A stretch of DNA of 28,006 bases from Scleroderma bovista (lineage: Eukaryota > Basidiomycota > Agaricomycetes > Boletales > Sclerodermataceae): assembly GCA_037178675.1 (NCBI GenBank), contig JAYMGJ010000062.1, forward strand, positions 1 to 28,006, written 5' to 3'. Every line of letters starts with the position of its first letter. The stretch's first letter is position 1. The position numbers were made by a program, and so were the translations under genes. Positions 10,841-19,208 of the stretch are shown in pieces. The notes beneath the pieces are model-generated. The model worked only from the letters and a program-made list of their open reading frames with translations. It did not search any database and had not been told where the DNA came from.

Positions 10841-11190
10841 GCCATGGTCGTCATGATGCCATGGCTATCCATGTCATGTTGTCTGCATCTGCATCATGCT
10901 GGTGTGGATTGATGCACCGTGGCATTGGCCATTGGGCATCACATTGTTGTCACTGTGTCTTGTTAGCTGTTGTTGCTGTTGTTGTGACACTGTGGCATTG
11001 GTCATCAGTGTCTCGTCGCTAGTGAAGACACGCTGTCACCGTCGGGGCACTGCAGGTGTCTCCATGGCATTGGCCATCTGTGTTGTGTTGTCTTCGTCTG
11101 TGTTGTGCTGGCATGGACATGTTGATGGACCATGGCACTGGCCATTTGTGTCACATTGTTGTTGTTGCTGTTGTTGCTGAGTCTCACACC
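10840..11190. repeat. Imperfect ~70-bp minisatellite
   Basis: The phrase (G/A)CC(G/A)TGGCATTGGCCAT recurs at about 10918, 10990, 11063 and 11130, each followed by TTG/GTT-rich simple sequence. The period is 68-72 bp. The region ends in (GTT)n/(GCTGTT)n near 11157-11179, just before repeat B starts at 11231. A similar GTCATTGTTGTC-rich stretch lies at 19020-19200, next to the other B copy. Confidence 0.6.
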
Positions 11191-11366
11191 AGTCATTGTC
11201 GTCCAATCGAGGGCATGAATGTTGTCACGTTGTCACGCACCAAACATGTTTGGTACTGTGGACATGGAGAAAGTTAGCCGATGAAACTAATGCAAAGAAT
11301 GCACCCAAGATCTGTTGAAAGATTGTCCTGACTTGAGGGATACAGAGAGCCCTTGCTATCCATATC

Positions 11367-11621
11367 ATGCAAAGTCAAGACTATCCTTATGTGAAGAATG
11401 AGTACAATCCTCGTCATAGCCATCTATTGCACAAGAATGACTATCCTGGAGCAAGAGATGAATGCCAACATCTGGCAGTCATCCCTTGCACGAGAACTGC
11501 CAAGAAGCAGAAGAATCCAATGAATGATGATCATTTCAGTATGAGAGAGGAATGCAACCTATTGCAGTCCAACTCCCATACCAGAACAACCAAAGAAGCA
11601 GAAGAAACGATTGAGAAATGA
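11367..11621 (+). CDS. Repeat-B ORF 1, unrecognised, shortened copy
   Basis: This 84-residue frame starts MQSQDYPY and is rich in Lys, Glu, His and Asn, with KKQKNP and TTKEAEETIEK stretches. The right B copy has the same protein with extra length (20994-21416), because the left copy has a TGA where the right copy has CGA. I do not recognise a family. Conservation between the copies follows overall DNA identity, so it may not be a real protein. Confidence 0.3.
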   Translation: MQSQDYPYVKNEYNPRHSHLLHKNDYPGARDECQHLAVIPCTRTAKKQKNPMNDDHFSMREECNLLQSNSHTRTTKEAEETIEK

Positions 11622-11744
11622 AGGAGAAAAGAGAAGAATCATTTTTAGTGCCCAAATGTCAAATTTAGGTGCCCAGTGCCGGCATTCCAATATTTTGAAT
11701 AGCTCTGCTGTTTTTGAAGCTATCAGGCATGTGACTATACCATC

Positions 11745-12242
11745 ATGGAGCCTAGACCATGGTCTATCTGCCTGTCAAGTTCCGACATAAATCTGTTTAT
11801 TTCCCACGGAGATATTCCACCCGCAATCCAGACACCTGCTTCATCAGTCACTAAGGAGTCCGCATTTTCTGTGGAACAGTTCTCTGCTATTGCAGCAGAC
11901 CTCAACTATGTCCTACTCTTGGGACAGCCTCTCCCTGAGCTCCTGTGTACTGCTTGGTACATATCTTCCCAGCCTGCTCCCTCAGTCCCTCTCATTCTTG
12001 GTCAGCACGTTCTCCTCATCAGTCCTGCATCGCACACATACTTTGGTCATCTCAAGTCTATTGTTAGACTTGAAAATTCATACCTGGTTGTTTCTGTGTC
12101 TCCTGAGTCCTCTGCATATGGTCCTTTCATCCCAGAGTCCTGTCACATCCATCTCCCTCTGTCATTCGTCTCGCTTCCCTGGACACATCAAATCCACTAC
12201 TCACGTTTCACTTTGCTGCTATCCTGCAACAAACACGAATGA
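11745..12242 (+). CDS. Repeat-B ORF 2, 165-residue unrecognised protein
   Basis: This open frame starts MEPRPWSICLSSSD and is open over its full 165 codons in both B copies (partner 20542-21039, minus strand). The proteins differ at 13 positions, mostly Ile/Val, His/Arg or similar swaps. It is rich in Ser, Leu and Pro and has no transmembrane segment or catalytic motif I can name. By hand I count about 28 base differences over 495 bp (94% identity), of which roughly 11 are silent. That is not a strong purifying-selection signal. It could be an accessory or gag-like protein, or a chance frame. Confidence 0.35.
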   Translation: MEPRPWSICLSSSDINLFISHGDIPPAIQTPASSVTKESAFSVEQFSAIAADLNYVLLLGQPLPELLCTAWYISSQPAPSVPLILGQHVLLISPASHTYFGHLKSIVRLENSYLVVSVSPESSAYGPFIPESCHIHLPLSFVSLPWTHQIHYSRFTLLLSCNKHE

Positions 12243-12647
12243 AACAGTGCTCTAGAACCCTTCTTAGGAGCCCTTATAGAGTACAGAACCTTCCCCTTAC
12301 TGCTCAAGGGAAGACTGCACTTCGGGAGCACCAATTTTCGCATTTTTGTCCTACAGAAGCTCAACCCAAGGGATTTGTGACACTCTGTGACCAGCTGTGA
12401 CTCTACTTGTCATTCCAGGCCCCCTGACACTGCTCTTTTGGTCAGATCAATTCTCTTATTATCCCCCAGCCACTCCCATCAGTGGCACTGCTTCAGAAGC
12501 TCATCTCCAGATCTAAAGTTCAATGAATCACAGGTTGTGCTTCCCTTCTGTCTGAGTCACACAGAGTCACTCTGGCTCACTCTGACTCACTCTGCTGCGC
12601 ATTATTCATCCCCTCTTGGCATTACTAATCCCCATTACTCCCCTTAC

Positions 12648-13355
12648 TAGTGTTTGAAGGTCCAGTCCTAGGACCAATGAAAAACTGAGGACTGGACCGG
12701 ACTTGACCGATTTAGGACCGGACTGCAGTCCTGGTCCTGCCCAAAATCATACAGCATCAGTCCTGGTCCTGACATTTTGGGCTGGGATCAAGGACCGGTC
12801 CTGGACCGGTCTGGACCAGTCTTTTTGGCATATATAAGGTGGAATGATTTTGACAGTTAAATGAAAATATTTTGAATAATCCAGCCATTTTAAATGTCAA
12901 AAATGCGCAAAACAGCCACACCCTCAATTTGTGCAAAACAGGGGTGCCATCTTTGCATATAAAATACTATGAGTTCAACATGGTTGAGCATTTTTATGTT
13001 GTTTTTTGACAGTTAAATGAAAATATTGTGAAGAATCCTTCTATTTAAATGTCAAAAAACGCGCAAAACAGCTACCCCCATGATTTGTGCAAAACAGCAA
13101 CCCCCATGATTTGTGCAAAACAGGGGGTGCCATCTTTGCATAAAATACTAACATAAACCAGTCTTCATCAGTTTCGGACCGGTTCCCCAAAGGACTGGTC
13201 TGGACTGGTCCTACCACATGTGAGGACCGATAAGGACTGGTCCTTGGTGGTCCAGTCCGGTCTTTTGAAAAATCAAGATTTTCTAGGACCGATGCAGTCC
13301 CGGTCCAACCAAAATTAGGTCAAAAGACCAGACTGGACCGGACCTTAAAACACTA
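12648..13355. mobile_element. Non-autonomous hAT-type DNA transposon (MITE-like, 708 bp)
   Basis: The ends are TAGTGTTTGAAGGTCC and, reverse-complemented from the right, TAGTGTTTTAAGGTCC. They differ at one position and match the hAT terminal consensus (C/T)A(A/G)NG. The 8-bp target duplication is also hAT-typical. Both subterminal zones (about 12660-12830 and 13180-13345) are packed with GGACC/GGTCC and ACCGGTCC words, likely transposase-binding sites. There is no coding capacity, so an hAT transposase from elsewhere would have moved it. It inserted after the two B copies arose or separated, because the other copy is empty. Confidence 0.93.
12851..13150. repeat. Internal tandem duplication within the hAT-type element
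   Basis: Two ~150-bp units start TGACAGTTAAATGAAAATAT at 12851 and 13007. Each ends in TTTGTGCAAAACAGGGG...GCCATCTTTGCATA. The second unit holds an extra ~25-bp duplication of ACCCCCATGATTTGTGCAAA. Confidence 0.8.
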
Positions 13356-13721
13356 CCCCTTACCAATCACTTACCAATCATCCTTCAAATCATGCTTATC
13401 ATGCTGCTTATCAATTCATGACTCATGCCCCTATGATTCATATGCATTATGTCATCACATATGCTCATTTAGCTTCGATCTACTCATCCCATGCTTTCCC
13501 CCCCTCTCTTTTGGGCCCCATGCAATGGTTTTTCCATATTCTTGGTTATGCACCCCTTTTTACCTATGTTTCTGCTTATTCCCTTGGCTCAGCAGCTTGT
13601 TTAGGCTTTCCCCATCGATGACTCAGCCTGATTACACTGCTTACTGACTGCTTACCAATTTCTTACCAATCTCTTACCAAGCACTTAGTCAATTGTGCTT
13701 ACAGGGCCACAGCCCCTCCTA

Positions 13722-13776
13722 TATATAAACCAGCAGCCAAAGGCTGCAAGAAAGAGTCTGCTTCCCCCTCAATAAA
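13722..13776 (+). promoter_or_regulatory. LTR-like TATA box and poly(A) signal in repeat B
   Basis: TATATAAA at 13722-13729 is followed about 45 bp later by AATAAA at 13771-13776. The same pair is present in the inverted copy (TTTATATA at 19771-19778 and TTTATT at 19724-19729). Order and spacing resemble the U3/R region of an LTR. Promoter activity is inferred only. Confidence 0.5.
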
Positions 13777-14269
13777 GCGACCACATTCACTCTCCCTCTA
13801 TGTCTATAAGCTCTATCACTGTCTTTGGACTTGTAGGTCACTCAGTGCTGGCCTAAAGCTCCACTATTGTTGTTTGTCAGATATATCTTGTATCTGATCA
13901 GTTCTCTAGGCTCAAGCACAGTCTAGCATCTCTGTCCACTCCATCCCATCACTTTCCATCGCATTCTTGAAGCATGAACTGTCCCCTTGCTTCCCTGTTG
14001 CTCTGTCACTGCTGTTACACCCCTATTGTCAACCCATCATTGCTCTTCTATCCCAGGACTCTTCCTAACCACTGTGGTAGGCTGAAGAGGAGTCAATACC
14101 ATCCCCAGTCACATTCCTTCCCCATCAGAAGCCCTTCCCTTCCCTCCTGCACCTTGCCTGAAGGTGTGCAGCACATTCCCCTGTGGAGATTAAATACCAG
14201 AACTGCAAAGGAAGACCACCACTCACTTTTTGTTGTCATTTGGTGTTGGTTGTTGGTTGTTCTGACCTC

Positions 14270-15108
14270 TTCCCTCACTTAGACGCACACCACCATCCCT
14301 CCTGATTGCATGTTTCAAAATGTGCATGCCAGCAGCACCGTCGGTTGAATTGCACAAAGGAGGAGGGGATATGGTATTGAAGCATTGAATGTATGTGAGG
14401 AACATGTCACTCCAAAGAAGGCGAAAGATGAGGTGAATTTGTACTACTATGTGCCCTGGAAGGTGGTGAACATATGGTTGGGACATCGTGCCGCAAACCA
14501 TACCTCTGAGCCCACTTGAAGGCCAAACACTTTTGTCAGTTTGGCTAATGTCTGTGAAATCATACCGTCCGATTGGGGATCATGCTGAGGGAGGCAAGGC
14601 AAGGAGGCTTTGGGGTGGTTCAAGTGACTGCATGTTGTGATAATTTGGGAGCTGGACTCAAACCTTGAACCAAACTTGAATCCTCTCAGCAGAGGGATTA
14701 GTTATTTCAACTGAGCGATCAGCGCGCGAAAGATAGTCAGTAATGGCTGATGGTAGGTCTGGTAGACTATACATGTCTGCAGCTTCATCAGTGGAGATCC
14801 TCAACGATGGCTTGACAGCCAGGCAGAACACAGTCATTGAAGAGGAGAAGAATCTATGGGGGCATACAGCATCGAGAACAACACTGCCAGCCATCATTTT
14901 GGCAGTTTCAAAACAGTTGACAATGTTTTGAGTGGAAGAAATATGGAGTGCTCCCATGTTGGGCTCGTGCTCATGCTCTTGGTCCTCTTGATCTCCATCG
15001 TCTTCCCAAGATCCCCCCTCAATAGATGTGAAGTGTGTGGCAAGATCAAACTGAGAACATTTTTCCCTGCGATCAAGGTGCCGGGCAATCTGTGAATAGT
15101 AGATAGGT
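14270..15108 (-). pseudogene. Plavaka-type transposase, C-terminal relic
   Basis: Read leftward from about 15108, the frame carries HLDRREKCSQFDLATHF, then CFETAKMMAGSV, CLAVKPSLRISTDEAADMY, LPSAITDYL and RIQVWFKV (14658-14957). It then meets a TGA, and after frame changes continues with HIVVQIHLIFRL, a QCFNTI stretch and GMHILKHAIRRDGGVRLS. This order matches the C-terminal part (DUF6830-like) of Plavaka transposase proteins of Agaricomycetes as I remember them. The catalytic domain is absent. Homology stops at about 14285, where repeat B begins. The relic is inactive. Confidence 0.6.
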
Positions 15109-15149
15109 AAGTCGTCATTTCGTGTTATTCAGCGTGAGTGTGTTTGCTG

Positions 15150-16900
15150 ACTGTCTGTAGCCAGCAGTGCTGCCTTGACTCATGTCAAGTCAATGTTTCT
15201 GCTGCTAGTCGTGCCATTCATGTTGTTGTCACCTCCATTTTGATTGCCATCACCATTGCCAGCCATCTCATTGACAACTCTCGCCACCACTGCCTCTCCT
15301 GCACTCTCCACTTGTCCAAAGACAAACATTCAATTTGTGGTGTCAATCAGTGCGATCTGTGGTACATGCACATTGATACCTCTGAGGCTGGCCCATTTCC
15401 ATTGATATGTACACTTGGGTGTTGCAATTTCATGTGTATGTGGTGAGTGTTGCATCTTCAAGTCATTTGGATGCGTTCTAACAGTTTGGAGTGTATTTGC
15501 AGTTGTTTTCACACCATTTACAGTGCTGTGGCTATCCATGCATATGCTTGACCTATCCACCTGGTCCCTGCAGCCATTTGGCTTGTCTGAGTGCTGGCTC
15601 GCAGCCTCCACAGGTGATTTGTTTGTTTTCAAGGTGTCTTGAGGTGTTCTGATGCATTCCATCTTGTTTGCAGGTGTTAATGTGCCTGTTTGAATGCTCG
15701 GGCCATCCATCTGTGCACTTGACACATCCGTGTGGTTCCTGCGGTTGTGTGGCTCGTCTGGAGTCCATCCTGCGCTTCAACTAGGTAAGTCAGGTGGTTT
15801 CGAGTTGTTTGGACGTGTTCTGACATTCTGTGGGACATTTGCAGGCTTTATCACATCTGTATGAATGCTTGGGATGCCTGTGTGGCTTCCAATGCCATCT
15901 GTCTCATCAATGGCGCGTTTCGCATCTCCAGCAGGTGAGCCTGGGCATTTTAACCTGATTCACATGTGTCTGACTTTCTCCCATGCAGTTTCAGGCTTTC
16001 TCCCATGCATTTCAATGTGTTGCATGTCCATACACCCATTTGATGTGTCCGCACGGCTGTAGAAGCCGTTTGGCTCATTTGGAGCCCATCTACTGCCTTC
16101 ACCAGGTAGGTTTGGCGGTTTTGGCTCTGTTGGGCATATGCTGACAGTTTCCAACATGTTTGCAGGCTTTAACACATCTGTTTTGATGCTGTGGATGTCT
16201 TCGTGCCCAGTCGATGCATCCACATGGCTCCCAATGCCATCTGTCTTGTCGACGGCACATTTCGCATCTGCAGCACCCGATACATGCCTGTACTGTCATT
16301 ATGACTTATACCAGTTGTTTCAGCTCCATTTGACGTGTTCGGAGCATCCATTTGGGCTCTCAACACATCTGTCTGGCCCTCCGACATCTCCGTTTGGCCC
16401 CCAAGGCCATTTGTGCTGTCTATGGCATTTCGGGCCTCCAGCTCCCAGGTGCGTGTCTGCACTGTCACCATCACTCATAACAGCCATTTTAGCATTGTAT
16501 GACACATTCAATGCATCCACAGAGCCTCTCAGCTCATCCACCTGGCCATGTGACCCATCTGTGTGGCCATTCGAAGCATCTGCTCCACTCCCAAGGCAGT
16601 TCACGTCATCCGTGTGCCAATGCATGCTTGCAAGGCATACTCGTGGTATTTCACTGCTAATTGGGTTCTCCGACTCAATGGATATGATAATGAGTGCTTT
16701 CAACTCATTTGGGGTGTGTGTGAGCTTCTGGGGCATAGATCGCCCGCTCAAACTGTGTGTGTGGCCGTTTGTGGCATGTACATGCCTCTCCCCTTCAAGT
16801 GGCAGTCTATGCCACTTGGGTAAGTGGATTTTTGGCTTCAGATGCCCATTTGAGTGCTGCGTGTCCGTCTGGCTGAGGTATGTTTTGAGTTGACTTATGC
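15150..16900 (-). pseudogene. Relic of a protein made of 57-residue repeats
   Basis: The minus strand encodes a series of units close to 57 residues (171 bp). Each has a (P/T)AN..E(T/C)(V/I) start, an acidic/Asn middle with KPNG or EPNG, a (A/V)D.S..CMD segment and a C-terminal Lys. Unit starts fall near 15500, 15671, 15845, 15990, 16164, 16335, 16490 and 16660. The protein ends in a non-repeated tail (about 15150-15440) with TYQWKWASLRGINVHVPQ, VFGQVESAGEAV and VKAALLATDSQ. I recall similar tails in repeat-rich proteins of unknown function in ectomycorrhizal Boletales. Frame changes and stops (for example a TGA within the tail) show it is dead. The function is unknown. Confidence 0.55.
15440..16700. 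repeat. 171-174 bp tandem repeat
   Basis: This is the DNA-level view of the repeat protein relic. The plus-strand phrase TTTGCAGGCTTTAACACATC and its variants recur at about 15500, 15671, 15845, 15990 and 16164, and more diverged at 16335 and beyond. Spacing is 171-174 bp, close to a multiple of three, which fits a coding origin. Confidence 0.7.
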
Positions 16901-17355
16901 TGATGTTTCACAGCAATTTTAGGTTGTTTTCACAAGAATAGTATTGAGCTGTCACCTGTTGCCATCTTGGATGTCCTGTCTGCCAAATTGGGGGCTGGTG
17001 CAGCTGTTCCATCGTTACAAATCACTTTGTGCATGGTGTGCTGCCACTGCCCTCTGTTTATGGCCATCTCCTGGATGTCTCCCCTCAACATTCCATCGGG
17101 CGCGTTCAGTGGGTCTCCTGGGTCTTTAGAGTAGATAGGTGTACCATATGTTCATATTGGGAATACTGGGGATACCAGTTGGCATGCTGCCACTGGGTTT
17201 TTCATCATGGATTTGAGTCATTTTCGGCTCAAATAGGTGATATCCATGGTCTCTATTGTGATCTGGGTTGCATGCGTTGCACTCCCTTCTGCTCTGCTCC
17301 ATCTCCTGGCTCCTGTCTAGGCTTGACAGTCCATCAGGTGCATATGTCAAGACCA
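16900..17355. other. Unassigned interval
   Basis: Nothing recognisable on either strand. The composition resembles the adjacent repeat-protein relic, and it may be an older, unreadable upstream part of it. Confidence 0.4.
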
Positions 17356-17955
17356 TGTCCAACTCTGGACTCTTATCCGGTTACTCCGGTCGCATCGCAG
17401 CACTACAGCTCAACTCCGGACCTCTGCGTGTCACTCCGGTCCTGGACGCGCACATACTCTTCCGCTAAGTGCGACCCTTTGCATTAATCCCTATCCAGTT
17501 GTTACTTCACTTCTCCGTCAACCCTGTAGTACCGTGAGTTCTCCGTGCTCTGTTTATATCTTCTACCTTGTAGTATTTTCTCTGGACCTTACTTATTTTC
17601 ATCGGACCTGATCTAGTCCCAACGCTGGTTATCCCTTGTCCACCCTTTGGGCTGTTTACTTGTCACCGTAAATACTCGACCCTAGTTCTCCGTAGTAGAA
17701 GTACCCTGTACTCCGTCCTGTGTACCTCAGTCTGAAATCAACATAAGTCACTACTCCTGTTCTCGTCCATCTCCGCCTCCTTCCATTGACCGGAACCTAC
17801 GCAAGGGGTCAACGCTCATTGTCCTTAGTCATTGAACCCAATCGGTCACCAACTCCGGCCGGACTAATCTCTTGTCCAGCATCTGCCCTCCTCCTTCGTC
17901 CGCTCTCATCCGGACTTGACCAGACCTCTTACCGGAGTAGACCCGGACTTGACAG
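17355..17955 (+). repeat. CTCCGG-rich dispersed repeat, copy 2
   Basis: Same family and orientation as 5350-6500. Anchors are TGTCCAACTCTGGACTC at about 17357, GTTTACTTGTCACCGTAA at about 17650 and CCCGGACTTGACAGC at about 17941. It ends abruptly at about 17955, where the Copia-2 gag fragment begins. That junction suggests either that the repeat truncated the element or that recombination joined them. Confidence 0.65.
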
Positions 17956-18460
17956 CATATGGCAGTTCTTTGGGGTTTTCTGTGGCTGTGCTGGCTTGAA
18001 GTTCAACATCTTTTCCTTCAACAGTGTCTGCAGTGTGTGCTGAGTCAGTGCTGTCCAACTTGAGGTGCGAGTCCTCTCGGAGAGGCTTGTCTTTGTCGCT
18101 CTGTTCTGCTGGTGGCTCAAGGGCTATGGGTTCGTGGTCACCAAAGATGGCTGCAAGGTGGCTGAAGAGAGTGTGGGCGAGTTCATGGTGTATAAGTTGC
18201 TCAAGGAGGGAATCTGTAATTACTTCCATCACAATATACTTAGCCAATGCATTAGACACATTCCATGCTTCGAGTTCGTGCAAATTGACTGGTTTTGGTG
18301 TTGCACCTGCGAAGTGGCTGACTACACCTTCCACAGCTGTGCTATTGAGGATATGCGCATGGTAAATTTTCCAGTTTTGATTTTCTCGTGTGAGTTCAGG
18401 GAGTTCAAGGACCATTTCACTTGATCGTTTTGAGGTAAGGGTAAATCCTGTTTTCCACAA
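17956..18460 (-). pseudogene. Copia-2 Gag fragment
   Basis: This open frame starts at Met 18460 or Met 18415. It resembles basidiomycete Copia gag (UBN2-like) in ENQNWKIYHAHIL, VSHFAGATPKPV, ELEAWN, IVMEVITDSLLEQLIHHELAH and LFSHLAAIFGDHEPIA. It ends in an acidic, Lys-rich tail with no protease. The primer-binding site and LTR of the same element lie directly upstream at 18485-18814, which supports the assignment. Sequence beyond about 17955 is the CTCCGG repeat, so protease, integrase and reverse transcriptase are lost. It is a different family from Copia-1. Confidence 0.7.
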
Positions 18461-18484
18461 GTCTGCTTCTTCCTTCAGGCAAGA

Positions 18485-18498
18485 GCAGGGCTCATAAC
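18485..18498 (-). other. Copia-2 primer-binding site for a half initiator tRNA-Met
   Basis: The plus strand reads GCAGGGCTCATAAC, the anticodon arm of initiator tRNA-Met, and directly abuts the inner LTR end TGCTTGAA at 18499. It is the same priming arrangement as in Copia-1. Confidence 0.82.
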
Positions 18499-18814
18499 TG
18501 CTTGAAAAAAGAAAGTGTGTTAGGGGTTGCTGCAGTGGACCTAGAGGACAGAAGCTGTAGGAGGATGTTGGTAACCCTGTAGTAACCTCAGTAGATGGTC
18601 AAGCTACTGTATTAGAGTAGTACCTGTAGTGACTACTACAAGTGAGTAAGTGTAGATAGGAATGTGTAATGGACTACTTACCCTCAGTAGATATTCAAGC
18701 TACTGAGGGACTAATGAAAATAGCTACTGTGTATAGTGCACTCAAAATGCTTATGTAAGTGTCACGCAGTCACGCACTGAAGTACCAGTAACACATGCTG
18801 GTTAACTTTCAACA
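18499..18814 (-). repeat. Copia-2 5' LTR
   Basis: On the minus strand the LTR starts TGTTGAAAGTTAACC at 18814 and ends TTCAAGCA at 18499, next to the primer-binding site. It matches the solo LTR at 21974-22269 over its length, including two CTCAGTAGAT.(G/T)TCAAGCTACT boxes. A hairpin CCCTCAGTAG/CTACTGAGGG lies at 18681-18709. Confidence 0.85.
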
Positions 18815-19208
18815 GTCCTGATGTTGGAGAATTCTGTACTACACCATCCACTGTGCTTTATAGTAGTTTTGAGTTGTCTGTTGTCACATTTGTCTTAACT
18901 TCATCAATTGCCTGCTCAGACTTAGGAATTTTACTATTTTAGTTGCACCAGCAAAGTATATTGCATTGATCAGTAGGCCGTGTTATGTAAGTACACTAGG
19001 TAGACTAAATAATGGTTATTCTTGTTGCCATCATTGTTGTCGCTGGTTTCAGTGGTGGGAGTCAACTGCTGTAGTCATGTTGGTCATTGTTGTCATGAAC
19101 ATTGTTGGTGGTGATCGTCTGGGTGTTGGTCATCCTTGTGCTCGTCAGTAGTGGTGGTGTTAATGGTCATTGTGGTCGTAGTCATCATCGTGTTGATGGT
19201 GGCCACCC
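18815..19208. other. Unassigned interval with GTCATTGTTG-rich simple sequence
   Basis: The first half holds nothing recognisable. From about 19010 to 19200 the sequence is rich in TTGGTCATTGTTGTCAT words, like the minisatellite beside the other B copy (10840-11190). No gene is supported. Confidence 0.45.

Larger units (their letters stand above)
12640..13363. other. 8-bp target-site duplication CCCCTTAC of the hAT-type insertion
   Basis: CCCCTTAC occurs at 12640-12647 and again at 13356-13363, immediately outside the terminal inverted repeats. The right B copy has this octamer once (GTAAGGGG at 20137-20144) in the same context without the insertion. It is therefore a true target duplication and not part of the element. 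Confidence 0.93.
11231..14291 (+). repeat. Repeat B, left copy (inverted partner at 19209-21555)
   Basis: The sequence is homologous throughout to the reverse complement of 19209-21555. It begins at TGTCACGCACC and ends in CTTAGACGCACACC. Removing the 708-bp insertion and one 8-bp target copy leaves 2345 bp against 2347 bp in the partner. The second half looks LTR-like: TATATAAA at 13722-13729 and AATAAA at 13771-13776, in that order on the plus strand. B may therefore be the 3' part of an unclassified LTR retroelement. I see no reverse transcriptase or integrase, and no target duplication at its ends. Confidence 0.8.

Noticed and set aside
14658..14957. Stand-alone 99-residue gene
   Set aside because: Homology to the transposase tail continues on both sides across stops and frame changes, so it is a fragment of a longer relic.
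15670..16270. Plus-strand splice-like signals (TTTGCAG...; AG|GTAAGT, AG|GTGAGC, AG|GTAGGT) suggesting exons of ~90-120 nt with 54-61 nt introns
   Set aside because: They recur because the DNA is a 171-bp tandem repeat. The minus strand carries the coherent protein repeat and tail across the supposed introns, while the plus-strand exons do not keep a frame.
15440..16700. Regular repeat that might be a CRISPR array
   Set aside because: Units are ~171 bp with graded divergence throughout and no short repeat/unique spacer pattern; the context is eukaryotic.
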